Origin: Polyangiaceae bacterium
Lineage (GTDB): Bacteria > Myxococcota_A > Polyangia > Polyangiales > Polyangiaceae
Assembly (NCBI GenBank): GCA_013214025.1
Contig: JABSRN010000006.1
Span: 1-64,000 of the forward strand
Direction of reading: 5' to 3'
Length of the DNA: 64,000 nucleotides
The position numbers were made by a program, and so were the translations under genes. Position 1 is the first letter of the stretch; the number at the start of each line of letters is the position of its first letter. Under the pieces are notes generated by a model that worked only from the letters and a program-made list of their open reading frames with translations, did no database searches and was not told the origin of the DNA. Below, piece by piece: positions 23,372 through 32,262 of this stretch.

Positions 23372-26300
23372 ATGCGTGGACGCCAAAGCCCAGTCGAAGC
23401 CCTCATCACCCTTCCCAGGGTTCAGGATGAATCCGAGCGTCGAGCGCGCTGGCGACAGGCGATCGCGGCTCTGAGCGAAGCGGGCCACGCGGACGGCCCG
23501 CCGCCGCTGGACGGTGTGCTGACAGTCGACCTGTTGGCAGCGATTCGCACTGCGCTCAGCACGGGGCTCGTCGATGATCTGGACTGGGTAGCTCCAGGCA
23601 CGGCTGCCGTTGCCCTTTTTGAGCTAATGGCAGCGCTGCCAAACGGTCACGAACGACGTGAACTCGGCCGCCGCGTATTTGCCCGACTCTATCGAGGCAC
23701 GGCGGGAACCTTTTCTGCGGTGGCCACGCGGATGGCGATGGGGACAGGCCGTCCCTTGGAGACGGCGACGATGCGAGCTCGTGTGGGCTTGTTGTTTGCG
23801 ATGCCGGTGGGCAGCGGGGTGCACTCAGATCCGCTCGCCCTCGCTTTGGTCACCCGCCGCTCGCACTTCGAAGCTTGGGTTGCGAAATCCTCTACGGGCC
23901 CGCTACCCGCTCGGCGATTGGCGGCCACTTTGATTGAAAGAGCCACACGCGCTGCCGCCGCGAGAGCGAGCCGAGGGGATCCGCACGCCCAAGAGTACTT
24001 GCAGAGCGCCGCTGTCAAGCCGGTGTTCGATGCATTGCTCGCCGATCGAGAGCCATTAGTGTGGCGTCACGCAGCCATCGCACGGGGACTCATCGCCGCC
24101 ACAGACCCTCGAGCCCGCGAAGACATCGATCTACTGCTAGCCCCGGGCCTGTCGCCGACGGAATGGCGCCGGGCGGTGGTGTCACTCGTGGCCTGCCTCG
24201 CTAGTGACTTCGACACCACGATGCAACAATGCAAACAGTTGTTGGAGGGTGAAGTGGCGAAACGACATCCCGGCATCGCCGCGACTATGCTGTGGGGGCT
24301 GCCGCCGGTGATCGAAGCGGACCCCGAGGCCGCCGAAGAATTTCTGAACTACATTTGTCAAAGCGAGCGTCACGACGTCGGCGTGGCGCTGGTGGCACTG
24401 CTCGCTGACACCGCCACCCCTGGCTTCGGCACCCAAGCATCCGAGTGGATGCGCAAACAGCTGGTGGAACAGTGTCAAGATAGCGACCCGGCATTGCAAT
24501 CATTGATCTATCACACGCTCAGTGGCCTCGACCGCGACCACGCCGCAGATCAGGGCGTCGTCAGCGGGATCCGTCAGGCCTTGGTCGCCTACGAGACAAC
24601 CGGGGCCCTGCAGGCCTACGAAATCGCACTTCAAACGGCGACATTGGCGCACGCGTCCATGGATGAAATCGAGGCGTTGGCGAGTGCCGGAGACGACGGC
24701 CTGCCGATCGTGCTTCCAGCCCTCGCCGACCTCGACTCGGCGGCCTTGGAGCGGTCACGGCTCTACGATCTGCTGCTGCTAGGGCGGCGACCCGGCGACT
24801 CCAGCGCGTCGGTCCCACAGATGGAAACTCTCTACGATCGAATCTCAACTTGGGTGATCAAGTCCGAGGACGAATACGACGATTCGAAGTGGTCGCGGAG
24901 CGGTGCAACGGCCCGGCAACGGCGTCTGATCGCCTTGCTGCATTTGATCGATCTGGAGACCACCCAGATGGACAGCGGTGCCAAATCGGACTCCCCCAAC
25001 GCAGCCCGTGTGAAAGAACGCATAACACGTTCGATCCGTGTCCTGCTCACACGCATCGCGGACGGCCCCGACGCTACCGTACACCGCGTTTTGTGCGCCA
25101 CCCTGGCTCGTAGCTTTGATGCCGCTGTCCGGGAACAGGTGGCGGATGCCTGTGATCTCTTCTTACTAGTTGTCCACCATCTAACCGACCACCACAGCAT
25201 TGAAGCCATCACAGAGGCCTCTACGAACCTGGATGTGCAACGAGCTCTACAGGCCTACACGGAGTTCCTCGGGAAGAGTTCCCAAGATGCTCTGGAATCC
25301 ATCGCATCCGGAACTTTCGACGCGGCTCAGATCGCGTTGCAAAACAAAGATGTCGATGCGGCCGCCTTAGCACAATCCGTTATCGGTCTGAGCGGCGGCA
25401 TCGGAACCAACGGTTCTTACCGCGGAGAAGCTCTCCGTCGAGTGGTATTGCGATTGGGTCGGGCTCTCGGGTCCATCGCAGGCGCTAGGGGGCTGAGCGA
25501 GGTAGTCGAAGCCGGTGCTGGCACTCTCGGAGCAGTGACAGAACTCGAGAACATGGTTGAAGCCGTCAACCAGCTGACCGCTGGAGCGACCCGCCGGGTG
25601 CTGTCGGAGTCGCCGGAGGAAGGCATCGATATCACCGCGGACATTCTTCCCCTGTCGGTACTGCTGGAACGCGCAGTCAGCTCCGGAAGCAAACCGGAAA
25701 AAAGTGATATGGCGATGGCGATCGGTGAGCTCGGAGCTGCGCTCCCGAACACTCTCGCAGCGGTCGTCGCCTCCGTGATCGCGCGTGTGGACGAGCTGCC
25801 CCTTCAGGCAGCGGTCGACTCTGAGGTGATCCCGATGAATAACCGGCGGGCGCCGTTGCCAGAGTGGCTCCTACCACGCCGAACCATCGGGAGCTTCTAC
25901 GTCATTCGAGCGCTGGGGGCGGGCGGCGCCAGCTCTGTTTTTATTGCCCGCAGGATCGAAGAGCGAAACGTAAGCGACGCAGAAATCTACGCGCTGAAAG
26001 TGCCATATTACGATCCCAACACCGCACGAAATATCTCCGAACAGGAGTTCCTCAATCTGTTCCGTGAGGAGGCCGGCGCGCTGCTTTCCCTCCCGAGACA
26101 CCCGAACCTTGCGCGATTCGTCAACTTTGATGCGGAAGCACGACCGAAGCCCATGTTGGTGATGGAGCTCATTAGGGGCTACGCGATGGACCGAGTGATC
26201 CGCAACCGAACCATGTCGACAACCCAAGCTTTCGCTTACGTCGAAGGGGTACTTGCAGGACTAGCAGCGATGCACAGTGCGGGCGTCGGACATCTGGACG

Positions 26301-26776
26301 TGAAACCGTCCAACGTCATTGTGCGCGATGACGATACTCCAGTACTCGTGGACTTTGGCTTGAGTGGACGTAACTTGCGACCCGGCTGTGGAACCATGGA
26401 ATACACGGCACCAGAAATTTTGGGGGTGATCCCGGACGGCTATACGCCCACCCCGCCGAAGACGGACCTGTATGCGTTTGCTGCCACAGCGTTCGAACTA
26501 TTAACCTCTCGGCCCTTGTTCGATGGCGGCGACGAACTCGCCCTCATCTCAGGCCACGTCACCCATGACGGGTGGCCCCCGGCCTTACGGGAGCTCGCCA
26601 CTCATGAGCCCTTTGTTGGCCTCTGCCATGATCTCGCCTCGTGTTTGAGGCGAGATCCGCGAGACCGGCCGGACACCCCCGTGTTGCAACGTCAGTTGCA
26701 CGAACACGCCGCCCTCATACAGACCTATCGTTGGCCCATCGGCGCTGAACCGAGCACCGTCGAGAACCACGCCTAG
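23372..26776 (+). CDS. 1134-residue protein with long helical region and C-terminal Ser/Thr kinase domain
   Basis: Residues 1-830 are almost wholly helical with HEAT/ARM-like periodicity (runs such as LAATLIERATRAAAARASRG and VFDALLADREPLVWRHAAIA), with no predicted signal peptide or transmembrane segment. A Hanks kinase domain follows from about 841: glycine loop GAGGASSVF, beta-3 Lys in YALKVPYY, HLDVKPSN at about 973 (RD Arg replaced by Leu), DFGLSG at about 994 and APE-like APEILGV. All key catalytic residues are present, so it should be active. Most bacterial Hanks kinases put the kinase first and a TM helix after it; this is the reverse. The repeat region may scaffold substrates. Lipoprotein genes follow closely. 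Confidence 0.88.
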   Translation: MRGRQSPVEALITLPRVQDESERRARWRQAIAALSEAGHADGPPPLDGVLTVDLLAAIRTALSTGLVDDLDWVAPGTAAVALFELMAALPNGHERRELGRRVFARLYRGTAGTFSAVATRMAMGTGRPLETATMRARVGLLFAMPVGSGVHSDPLALALVTRRSHFEAWVAKSSTGPLPARRLAATLIERATRAAAARASRGDPHAQEYLQSAAVKPVFDALLADREPLVWRHAAIARGLIAATDPRAREDIDLLLAPGLSPTEWRRAVVSLVACLASDFDTTMQQCKQLLEGEVAKRHPGIAATMLWGLPPVIEADPEAAEEFLNYICQSERHDVGVALVALLADTATPGFGTQASEWMRKQLVEQCQDSDPALQSLIYHTLSGLDRDHAADQGVVSGIRQALVAYETTGALQAYEIALQTATLAHASMDEIEALASAGDDGLPIVLPALADLDSAALERSRLYDLLLLGRRPGDSSASVPQMETLYDRISTWVIKSEDEYDDSKWSRSGATARQRRLIALLHLIDLETTQMDSGAKSDSPNAARVKERITRSIRVLLTRIADGPDATVHRVLCATLARSFDAAVREQVADACDLFLLVVHHLTDHHSIEAITEASTNLDVQRALQAYTEFLGKSSQDALESIASGTFDAAQIALQNKDVDAAALAQSVIGLSGGIGTNGSYRGEALRRVVLRLGRALGSIAGARGLSEVVEAGAGTLGAVTELENMVEAVNQLTAGATRRVLSESPEEGIDITADILPLSVLLERAVSSGSKPEKSDMAMAIGELGAALPNTLAAVVASVIARVDELPLQAAVDSEVIPMNNRRAPLPEWLLPRRTIGSFYVIRALGAGGASSVFIARRIEERNVSDAEIYALKVPYYDPNTARNISEQEFLNLFREEAGALLSLPRHPNLARFVNFDAEARPKPMLVMELIRGYAMDRVIRNRTMSTTQAFAYVEGVLAGLAAMHSAGVGHLDVKPSNVIVRDDDTPVLVDFGLSGRNLRPGCGTMEYTAPEILGVIPDGYTPTPPKTDLYAFAATAFELLTSRPLFDGGDELALISGHVTHDGWPPALRELATHEPFVGLCHDLASCLRRDPRDRPDTPVLQRQLHEHAALIQTYRWPIGAEPSTVENHA

Positions 26777-26801
26777 TCCCCAGTTGTTGATCCGCTCGCT
26801 C

Positions 26802-27380
26802 ATGCTGCGCCCGCTCGTAAAACTCTTGGGAGTTGGCTCTATCCAATGTGCATGCTTGACCTCGTGCAGCGAGCAGACAGCGCCGCGCATCGAACTGACC
26901 GTCGGCCCGGACAGCGACCATCATTTAACTCTGGTGCCGGTCACAGCAACCGGCGAGTACATCGATCTAGTGGGTTCCCGGCGAGAGCTGCGCCTCGTGT
27001 TCTCCACGCACCCCGTGAAGTGTGGTGCTGCCAACGCGCAGGATCCTGGCGCTACCGTGCTCCGAGTCACCGTCGTGGCGCCCCCGGACAAGGATCTGGG
27101 TCCTGGGAAATACCCTTGGGACGAACGGGTGGCCCTGGGCCGCACCAGCGTGCCAGTCGAAAAACATGCGGCAATACCAGTCGTGCGTCGCGGAGCGACC
27201 CGATACCAAATCCCCCCAGGCGGACAGCTTCTCCTAAACGAGGTGGCGTTGGAGTTGGGGGGCACCATCAGTGGGCGTCTTGAGTTCGAGTTTTCTGGAG
27301 AGGCAAAACAGCCCTCCACGCGGGTCTTCGGTAATTTCAACGCGCGTATCTGCTCTAGCCAGGGGGCCGCCCCTCGCTAG
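26802..27380 (+). CDS. Putative lipoprotein of unknown function
   Basis: A 192-residue protein from the ATG at 26802 (a TTG at 26784 is also in frame). The signal peptide GVGSIQCACLTSCSEQ reaches a lipobox-like LTSC. The mature part is beta-rich (LTVGPDSDHHLTLVPVTATG; LRLVFSTHPVKCG; GGQLLLNEVALELGGTISGR; LEFEFSGEA) and has two more cysteines. It begins 25 bases after the kinase gene, so it may share its transcript. No domain is recognised; a single beta-sandwich domain is the simplest guess. Confidence 0.65.
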   Translation: MLRPLVKLLGVGSIQCACLTSCSEQTAPRIELTVGPDSDHHLTLVPVTATGEYIDLVGSRRELRLVFSTHPVKCGAANAQDPGATVLRVTVVAPPDKDLGPGKYPWDERVALGRTSVPVEKHAAIPVVRRGATRYQIPPGGQLLLNEVALELGGTISGRLEFEFSGEAKQPSTRVFGNFNARICSSQGAAPR

Positions 27381-27482
27381 GAGCAGATCTTAACGGCCAT
27401 ACCGAATCGGTCATCGGGCCAGTCGAGAATGTGCTCGACATCCAAATCGGAATCGTGTTCTTTCGGCGGCGCCGGAGCATCG

Positions 27483-28307
27483 ATGAAACGCCACCAGATT
27501 ATCCAAAAACTCTTGAGCAGCGCGCTCGCCGTCAGCTGTCTGTGGTCCTGCGACGACGACGAAACAAAGTCGCCAGTCCCCCTCGCGCCGCCCAGCATTA
27601 GCATCGAGTCCATTCGCGGCACTACGGGCTCCGATCAACAAGGATGCCACACCAACGCGTGTTGTTTCGCTCACGAAGACGACCCCGCCGCCGCGATAGG
27701 GATTCAGATTGGTCCCCTCAGCCCTTCTGGAGCGATCGAAAACTGGGCACTCCAACCCAGATATAGCTGCAACGGCGCGGCTCAGTGTGGGCCCGTCCTC
27801 CTCACCGTGACGGACGCCACTACCGACATGGTAATATTCAGCGCTACTTTTGGCAGCAGCTTCCTGACGGTGCCGGTGTCGCAAATTCTCAGCGCTTCGG
27901 ACGCCGCCGCCCCGACAATCGGCTTGGAGCTGACTTTCAAGGTATCTCTCCAGGATGACTACGGCGGCCAGCACGGCACCACGTTCCAGGTCACCGTGGA
28001 CGCAGGCGGGCAGGCGGGGAAGGCCGATATAACGGACGAATGGAGCGTAATGCTCGCGGCGAACTGCGAAAGCGACGGCGCAGCTGGGGATGCCACCACA
28101 TCCGATGCCGCCCCCGCCGATGCCTCGCCACGGGATGGCGGCATCCCGGATACCGGGGCCTTTGACGCCACTGACGACGCCTCCGCTGCGGATACCGGCC
28201 TCACCGATAGCAACACGCCGAACGATGCTTCAGAAGCCGTCGACAGCTCGGATGCTACGGCAGACGCGAACGATACCGGCGCGTCCGACGCGCCCATCGA
28301 CGGCTAG
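27483..28307 (+). CDS. Lipoprotein with beta-sandwich-like domain and Asp/Ala/Ser-rich tail
   Basis: From the ATG at 27483 the protein has 274 residues, with signal peptide SSALAVSCLWSCDDDE (Cys anchor followed by Asp). Residues about 40-195 form an Ig/cadherin-like beta domain with Cys pairs (GCHTNACCF; YSCNGAAQCGP) and LTVTDATTDMVIFSATFGSS. Residues about 200-274 are a low-complexity tail of Asp, Ala, Ser, Thr and Gly (TSDAAPADASPRDGG). Such tails occur on surface-exposed lipoproteins. Function is unknown. It is the last gene of the plus-strand group beginning at 23372 and is convergent with the L,D-transpeptidase gene. Confidence 0.72.
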   Translation: MKRHQIIQKLLSSALAVSCLWSCDDDETKSPVPLAPPSISIESIRGTTGSDQQGCHTNACCFAHEDDPAAAIGIQIGPLSPSGAIENWALQPRYSCNGAAQCGPVLLTVTDATTDMVIFSATFGSSFLTVPVSQILSASDAAAPTIGLELTFKVSLQDDYGGQHGTTFQVTVDAGGQAGKADITDEWSVMLAANCESDGAAGDATTSDAAPADASPRDGGIPDTGAFDATDDASAADTGLTDSNTPNDASEAVDSSDATADANDTGASDAPIDG

Positions 28308-28367
28308 CTAAAGCCGGGCGATTCACCCCTCGTCCGCCCCAAGCACCGGGCCGTAAAGGCGTACCCG

Positions 28368-29945
28368 TCAGGGATGAATGAAGACGACCGTTCCCTTCAG
28401 GGCAGAGAGCGCACCATGCCAATGATCGGGAACCTGGGGAGAGGTCCAGTGGAACACCCTCCGAGCATCTTCCGGAGCGAGATTGATGCAGCCGTGACTT
28501 TTCGGCATACCAAATCGATCATGCCAATAGGCCCCGTGGATCGCGTAGCCCTGCTTGTCGAAATATTGAACGTAGGGCACGTCTCGCAGCTCGAAAGCTT
28601 CACCCACCTCGCTCGAACTCATTGTCGTGCTCACATGTTTGGTGTGAATTCGGAAAATCCCACGCTTGGTGGCGGTTGTGGAACTCGCATCACCTAGGCC
28701 GGCCTCGCCGGTGGAGACCAAGGTCGCGTACACCGGCGTCTCGCCTTCGTATAGAATGAGCGCTTGCCGCGAGATGCTAATATCGATCCACCGCTCGCCA
28801 CGCAGTGCCCACCCCGGCATCTTTTTCGCGATGTCGAACTTCGACGCGACTCGATCAGACACCCATTTCCCGTCAGTCGTCTCGTAGTGCAAGACCTTCG
28901 AATAGAAGCGCTTCTTGCCCGTCAACTGCAGCACCCCCCGATAGAGCGCCCGGCTGCCATCATGATATTTTCCGCGGATTTGGCGAACCATGGCGAAAGG
29001 AAAACGAACAGACTCGTCAATTTCCAAACCGGAAAATGACGACCCCTGAATCGGCCGGAGGCGATCCGTCGGCAACAACTCCATCTCTGCGCTCAGACCG
29101 TAACGACGTCCCCGCCAGAAAAACGTCTCGACGAAGGAGTGACCCACTTTCGGTCGCATACGCCGCAGGACCAACTGATTCTTGTCTCGTGGCTTCCGCC
29201 GGAAATTGGGCACAGCCCCGCCAGCCCGAAGAAACGACGGCAAGGGTTCTGTCCGCTGTTCGGCCCAGGCGATCTTGGGATCCGGAGCTTCGCCGTCAGC
29301 GCCTAGCCAAACGTGTTGTGCGAAGGTCGACCCTATCTCTCCACCGATTTCGAACCAGAGATCCATCCGTCGATCGATTCCGACTTCGCTCGTGCGCATT
29401 TCTTCGGGAGTCGGCAATCGACCGTACACCGGTCCCGGCTTCCGCACGGTACCATATACATATGGCAGCCGACGTGTGTGATCGGGCGCGTACTCGGACA
29501 TGGCAGCCACCACCGGATCCGTGGCGTCAAAGGTCGCGCTGCGCCCCTCGCATACGAAGCCGCTCGGCGCAATCGGATACCAATCTCCCCGACAGCCGTC
29601 GCCGAGTTGTGGAGCTCCAGTGATGGCCGCTGAAGCACCGGCGCGGAGGTAGCCCAGCTTGTTACTCCCCCGGCTCGGCTTCTTGCGAATCCAGACCCGG
29701 TTCGACCGCGCATACAGGCGCTTGACGCCGGCTGCGGTAATCCAGTCACGGGTTTGACCGTGCAGATCAACCAACGGAACTTCGGAGGATTCAACCACTG
29801 GAACGGAGGCGGCGTTGGCTGCCTCCGGCGACGAAAGTTTTTCGCCGCGAGCCAGAGCTGGGGCTTGTTCCCCCAGGGATTCACAGCCGACGGCGAGTAG
29901 CGCCAACAGCGCCACATGACCGGTACTGAAGCTTCGGAGATTCAC
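28368..29945 (-). CDS. L,D-transpeptidase (YkuD) lipoprotein with SH3-like domain
   Basis: A 525-residue lipoprotein (lipobox LLAVGC). Residues about 75-140 resemble a bacterial SH3 domain (RVWIRKKPSRGSNKLGYLRA). The catalytic YkuD domain lies near residues 390-525 and carries HGAYWHDRFGMPKSHGCINL, the HGxx14SHGC(R/I)NL signature with catalytic Cys at about 486, followed by EDARRVFHW. It should cross-link peptidoglycan (3-3) or attach proteins to it in the periplasm. It is head-to-tail with the next minus-strand genes after a 282-base gap. All catalytic residues are present. Confidence 0.93.
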   Translation of the reverse strand: MNLRSFSTGHVALLALLAVGCESLGEQAPALARGEKLSSPEAANAASVPVVESSEVPLVDLHGQTRDWITAAGVKRLYARSNRVWIRKKPSRGSNKLGYLRAGASAAITGAPQLGDGCRGDWYPIAPSGFVCEGRSATFDATDPVVAAMSEYAPDHTRRLPYVYGTVRKPGPVYGRLPTPEEMRTSEVGIDRRMDLWFEIGGEIGSTFAQHVWLGADGEAPDPKIAWAEQRTEPLPSFLRAGGAVPNFRRKPRDKNQLVLRRMRPKVGHSFVETFFWRGRRYGLSAEMELLPTDRLRPIQGSSFSGLEIDESVRFPFAMVRQIRGKYHDGSRALYRGVLQLTGKKRFYSKVLHYETTDGKWVSDRVASKFDIAKKMPGWALRGERWIDISISRQALILYEGETPVYATLVSTGEAGLGDASSTTATKRGIFRIHTKHVSTTMSSSEVGEAFELRDVPYVQYFDKQGYAIHGAYWHDRFGMPKSHGCINLAPEDARRVFHWTSPQVPDHWHGALSALKGTVVFIHP

Positions 29946-30227
29946 CTGAACCTACTTCGCACAGCGGCAAGAAATGCCCCAATTGTTCGCGTTCTCTCGG
30001 CTGTGCCCGAAGCACACAGTTCGGGACACAAAATTAAGAAAGGCGGCAGCCCGGGCGGAGGGGGGGAATCGCCACAGGCTGTCGCCGCATAATGGGCTAC
30101 TGCAACCCATGTACCAACGAGGTGGCGACGCAATTACCACGAGTTACGAGCGTTTTCGCGTGATGCGTTTCATGGTCGCAATTCCAGCCCGGCAAATTCG
30201 AAACGGTGTGGGCTCAGAGGCCATGCT
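29946..30227. other. Intergenic region between the L,D-transpeptidase and PEGA-like genes
   Basis: A 282-base stretch between two minus-strand genes. I see no convincing gene in either strand: a long plus-strand open frame runs from here over both neighbours but has no start signal and mirrors real genes. No clear stem with a T-tract and no strong promoter were found. It probably holds the L,D-transpeptidase promoter. Confidence 0.4.
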
Positions 30228-30656
30228 CTACCGGTCGACTCTCACGGTGCCCTGCCGGCACTTCGCGTGCCTGACGATTAACTCGCCCAGCGCCGGGACG
30301 ACCTCAATCTTTACTGATTCTCCGGTGTGGCACCTGACTGAACCGAGGAAAGGCGTGTTGCCTTTACGGCGGCCATTGATGAACACCTCGCTACGACTGC
30401 CCCCCATGTTCACGATCACGCTCATGCGGAGCTGCTCGGCGCTCGGTGTGGGCTCCAGCCTAGGATTTCGAGGCTGGGCGACTCCTGTGTCGGGCTCAGC
30501 GCTGGATTCGTTGGGCAGCACGTCATTGAGCTCAGGCACTGTCTCCCGGAAGGACTCGCTTGCCGCCACCGCAGTAAAACGCAAACATACGACGGCGAAT
30601 AACAGCGAAAAAGCCAGTCGGCTGAGCTGGACCACACGCCAGACGAAACGTGTCAT
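30228..30656 (-). CDS. Exported PEGA-like domain protein
   Basis: A 142-residue secreted protein. The N-terminal hydrophobic stretch LAFSLLFAVVCLRFTAVAA ends at an Ala-rich cleavage site, followed by a Pro/Glu linker. Residues about 75-140 carry SEVFINGRRKGNTPFLG and VKIEVV, the pattern of PEGA domains (VxINGxxxGxTP). PEGA domains are small beta folds often attached to surface or kinase proteins. The start overlaps the stop of the ATPase gene at 30653 by four bases, implying translational coupling, so it may be an envelope partner of that ATPase. Confidence 0.78.
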   Translation of the reverse strand: MTRFVWRVVQLSRLAFSLLFAVVCLRFTAVAASESFRETVPELNDVLPNESSAEPDTGVAQPRNPRLEPTPSAEQLRMSVIVNMGGSRSEVFINGRRKGNTPFLGSVRCHTGESVKIEVVPALGELIVRHAKCRQGTVRVDR

Positions 30657-32173
30657 CCCGCCACCCGGAGCACTTCAGACAATGGCGTTTCGCCTCGCGC
30701 AGCCCGGTCTAGCCCGTCTTTCAACATCATCGTCATGCCGAGAGCCACGGCGATGTCGTAGAGGTCGCGAGTGGGCTTGCGGTCGTTTATCGCCTGACGC
30801 AATTCAGGGCCTATCAGCATCAGCTCGGCGATGGGCAACCGCCCGTCGAAGCCTTCACCGCCGCACTTATCGCAGCCTGCTTCCTCGAAATACGTCACCG
30901 CGGGCAACGCGAGACCGTACTCAGCGAAACGATCGATCTGATTGGTCCCCGGCACTACCTGCCTCCGACAATGACTACACAGGCGCCGTACGAGACGTTG
31001 GGAGACGCTTCCGACAGTGGCGCTGGCGAGGACGAATGGCTCCACGTCCATCTCCAGCAGCCGCATGAAGGGCCCGGCAGCGTTTTGGGCATGCACCGTT
31101 GTCAGAATCAGGTGACCCGTGAGCCCCGCCTGAACGGTAATTTCAGCGGTTTCCCGGTCGCGGATCTCACCGATCATCAAGACATTAGGGTCTTGCCGAA
31201 GAACGCTCCGCAAGGTGGCAGCGAAGGTACGCCCTCCCCTGACATTCATTTGTGTCTGCGTGGCAAATGCGAGTTCCAACTCAATCGGGTCCTCGAGGGT
31301 AACGATGTTGGCCGTCCCTGAACGCACATCTGATATCCGCAGCAAGGACGAATACAACGTCGTTGTCTTGCCGCTTCCCACCGGTCCGGTAACAAACAGG
31401 ATGCCTTCCGGTCGATCCAGAATGCGGATTAAGCCGTCCGTCACTTCTTTAGACAGCCCCAAGTCTTCGACTTTCGGAATTTCAGCACCACCCTTCAACA
31501 GACGGAGCACGATACGCTCGCCTAGTTCAGTGGGTAGCGTTGAAGCGCGCGCTTCGAGTGGCTTCGCGCCGAGCGTAGTGACCAGACGCCCGTCCTGGGC
31601 CTTCCCACGTACATGGGTGTCCATTCCAGACAACACCTTCGCTCGGGCAGCCAGTGGCATCGCGAACCCCGCGGGAAGCGTCATGATCTCGTGGAGCGTG
31701 CCTTGAACGCGGTAGGTCAGCTTCACGCCACTCGGGGTGGGCGAGATGTGCACGTCACTCGCTTGTAAACTCGCAGCGCCGAACAACAACTCCTCGAAAG
31801 CCGAAACAATGTCCTTCTTGCTGCCCGTCAGGCACTGAGAAATTCGACGGGAGATCTCTTCGAGTGCCGCCGCGGTGTTGGTGACGTCCAACTCATGTAG
31901 CCCCCCCAGACGCTCCGTCGGGGTCCTCGCCAACAAAATGTCCAGTGGCGTCAAAATCACCGCGATGCCGAAACTCAGCACGGTGGCCCTGGCGAGGTAG
32001 TGCCACGTCCTATTTCGGAACGCAGCCTCAGCTGTGCGGACGACGCTCTCAATCAAGTCGTCGAGACTCGAAATGTCGGACCAGACCGCTAGAATGATGA
32101 TGCCAAACACCAGAGTGGTGACCGCAATGGTCAATATTCCGCTGATCGCCCCGCGCATACGCTGATTCACCAT
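30653..32173 (-). CDS. GspE/PilB-like secretion ATPase with two N-terminal transmembrane helices
   Basis: A 506-residue protein. Two hydrophobic helices occupy about 8-31 and 62-81, unlike typical cytoplasmic GspE/PilB/PilT. A shortened N-terminal domain (about 90-240) includes SDVHISPTPSGVKLTYRVQG. The ATPase core has Walker A GPVGSGKTTT (263-272), the Asp box VTLEDPIELE, Walker B VLMIGEIRDRE, the His box LTTVHAQNA, and the GspE Zn site CSHC (399-402) and CDKC (434-437). It should power pilus-like or secretion assembly. Neither pilins nor a GspF-like partner are in this window; the coupled PEGA-like gene is the only candidate. Confidence 0.9.
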   Translation of the reverse strand: MVNQRMRGAISGILTIAVTTLVFGIIILAVWSDISSLDDLIESVVRTAEAAFRNRTWHYLARATVLSFGIAVILTPLDILLARTPTERLGGLHELDVTNTAAALEEISRRISQCLTGSKKDIVSAFEELLFGAASLQASDVHISPTPSGVKLTYRVQGTLHEIMTLPAGFAMPLAARAKVLSGMDTHVRGKAQDGRLVTTLGAKPLEARASTLPTELGERIVLRLLKGGAEIPKVEDLGLSKEVTDGLIRILDRPEGILFVTGPVGSGKTTTLYSSLLRISDVRSGTANIVTLEDPIELELAFATQTQMNVRGGRTFAATLRSVLRQDPNVLMIGEIRDRETAEITVQAGLTGHLILTTVHAQNAAGPFMRLLEMDVEPFVLASATVGSVSQRLVRRLCSHCRRQVVPGTNQIDRFAEYGLALPAVTYFEEAGCDKCGGEGFDGRLPIAELMLIGPELRQAINDRKPTRDLYDIAVALGMTMMLKDGLDRAARGETPLSEVLRVAG

Positions 32174-32239
32174 GGCACAGTCCGCCAGCGACTAGCAAAC
32201 CGCTGTTCACGAGGCACTTCAGCAAGTTGGCCGCCTCGC

Positions 32240-32245
32240 TATAAT
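32240..32245 (+). promoter_or_regulatory. Putative -10 box of the sulfatase-fold gene
   Basis: A perfect TATAAT sits 18 bases before the GTG at 32263. A weak -35-like TTCAGC lies 16 bases upstream at 32218-32223. The match to the sigma-70 consensus is good only at -10, so this is a tentative promoter. The leader would be about 11 bases. Confidence 0.4.
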
Positions 32246-32262
32246 TGGGATAAAGCCGCGAT

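Noticed and set aside
29974-31068. Plus-strand open frame of 364 residues
   Set aside because: It lies opposite the PEGA-like and GspE-like genes, whose protein motifs are unmistakable, and has Arg/Ser/Pro-rich shadow composition and no start signal.
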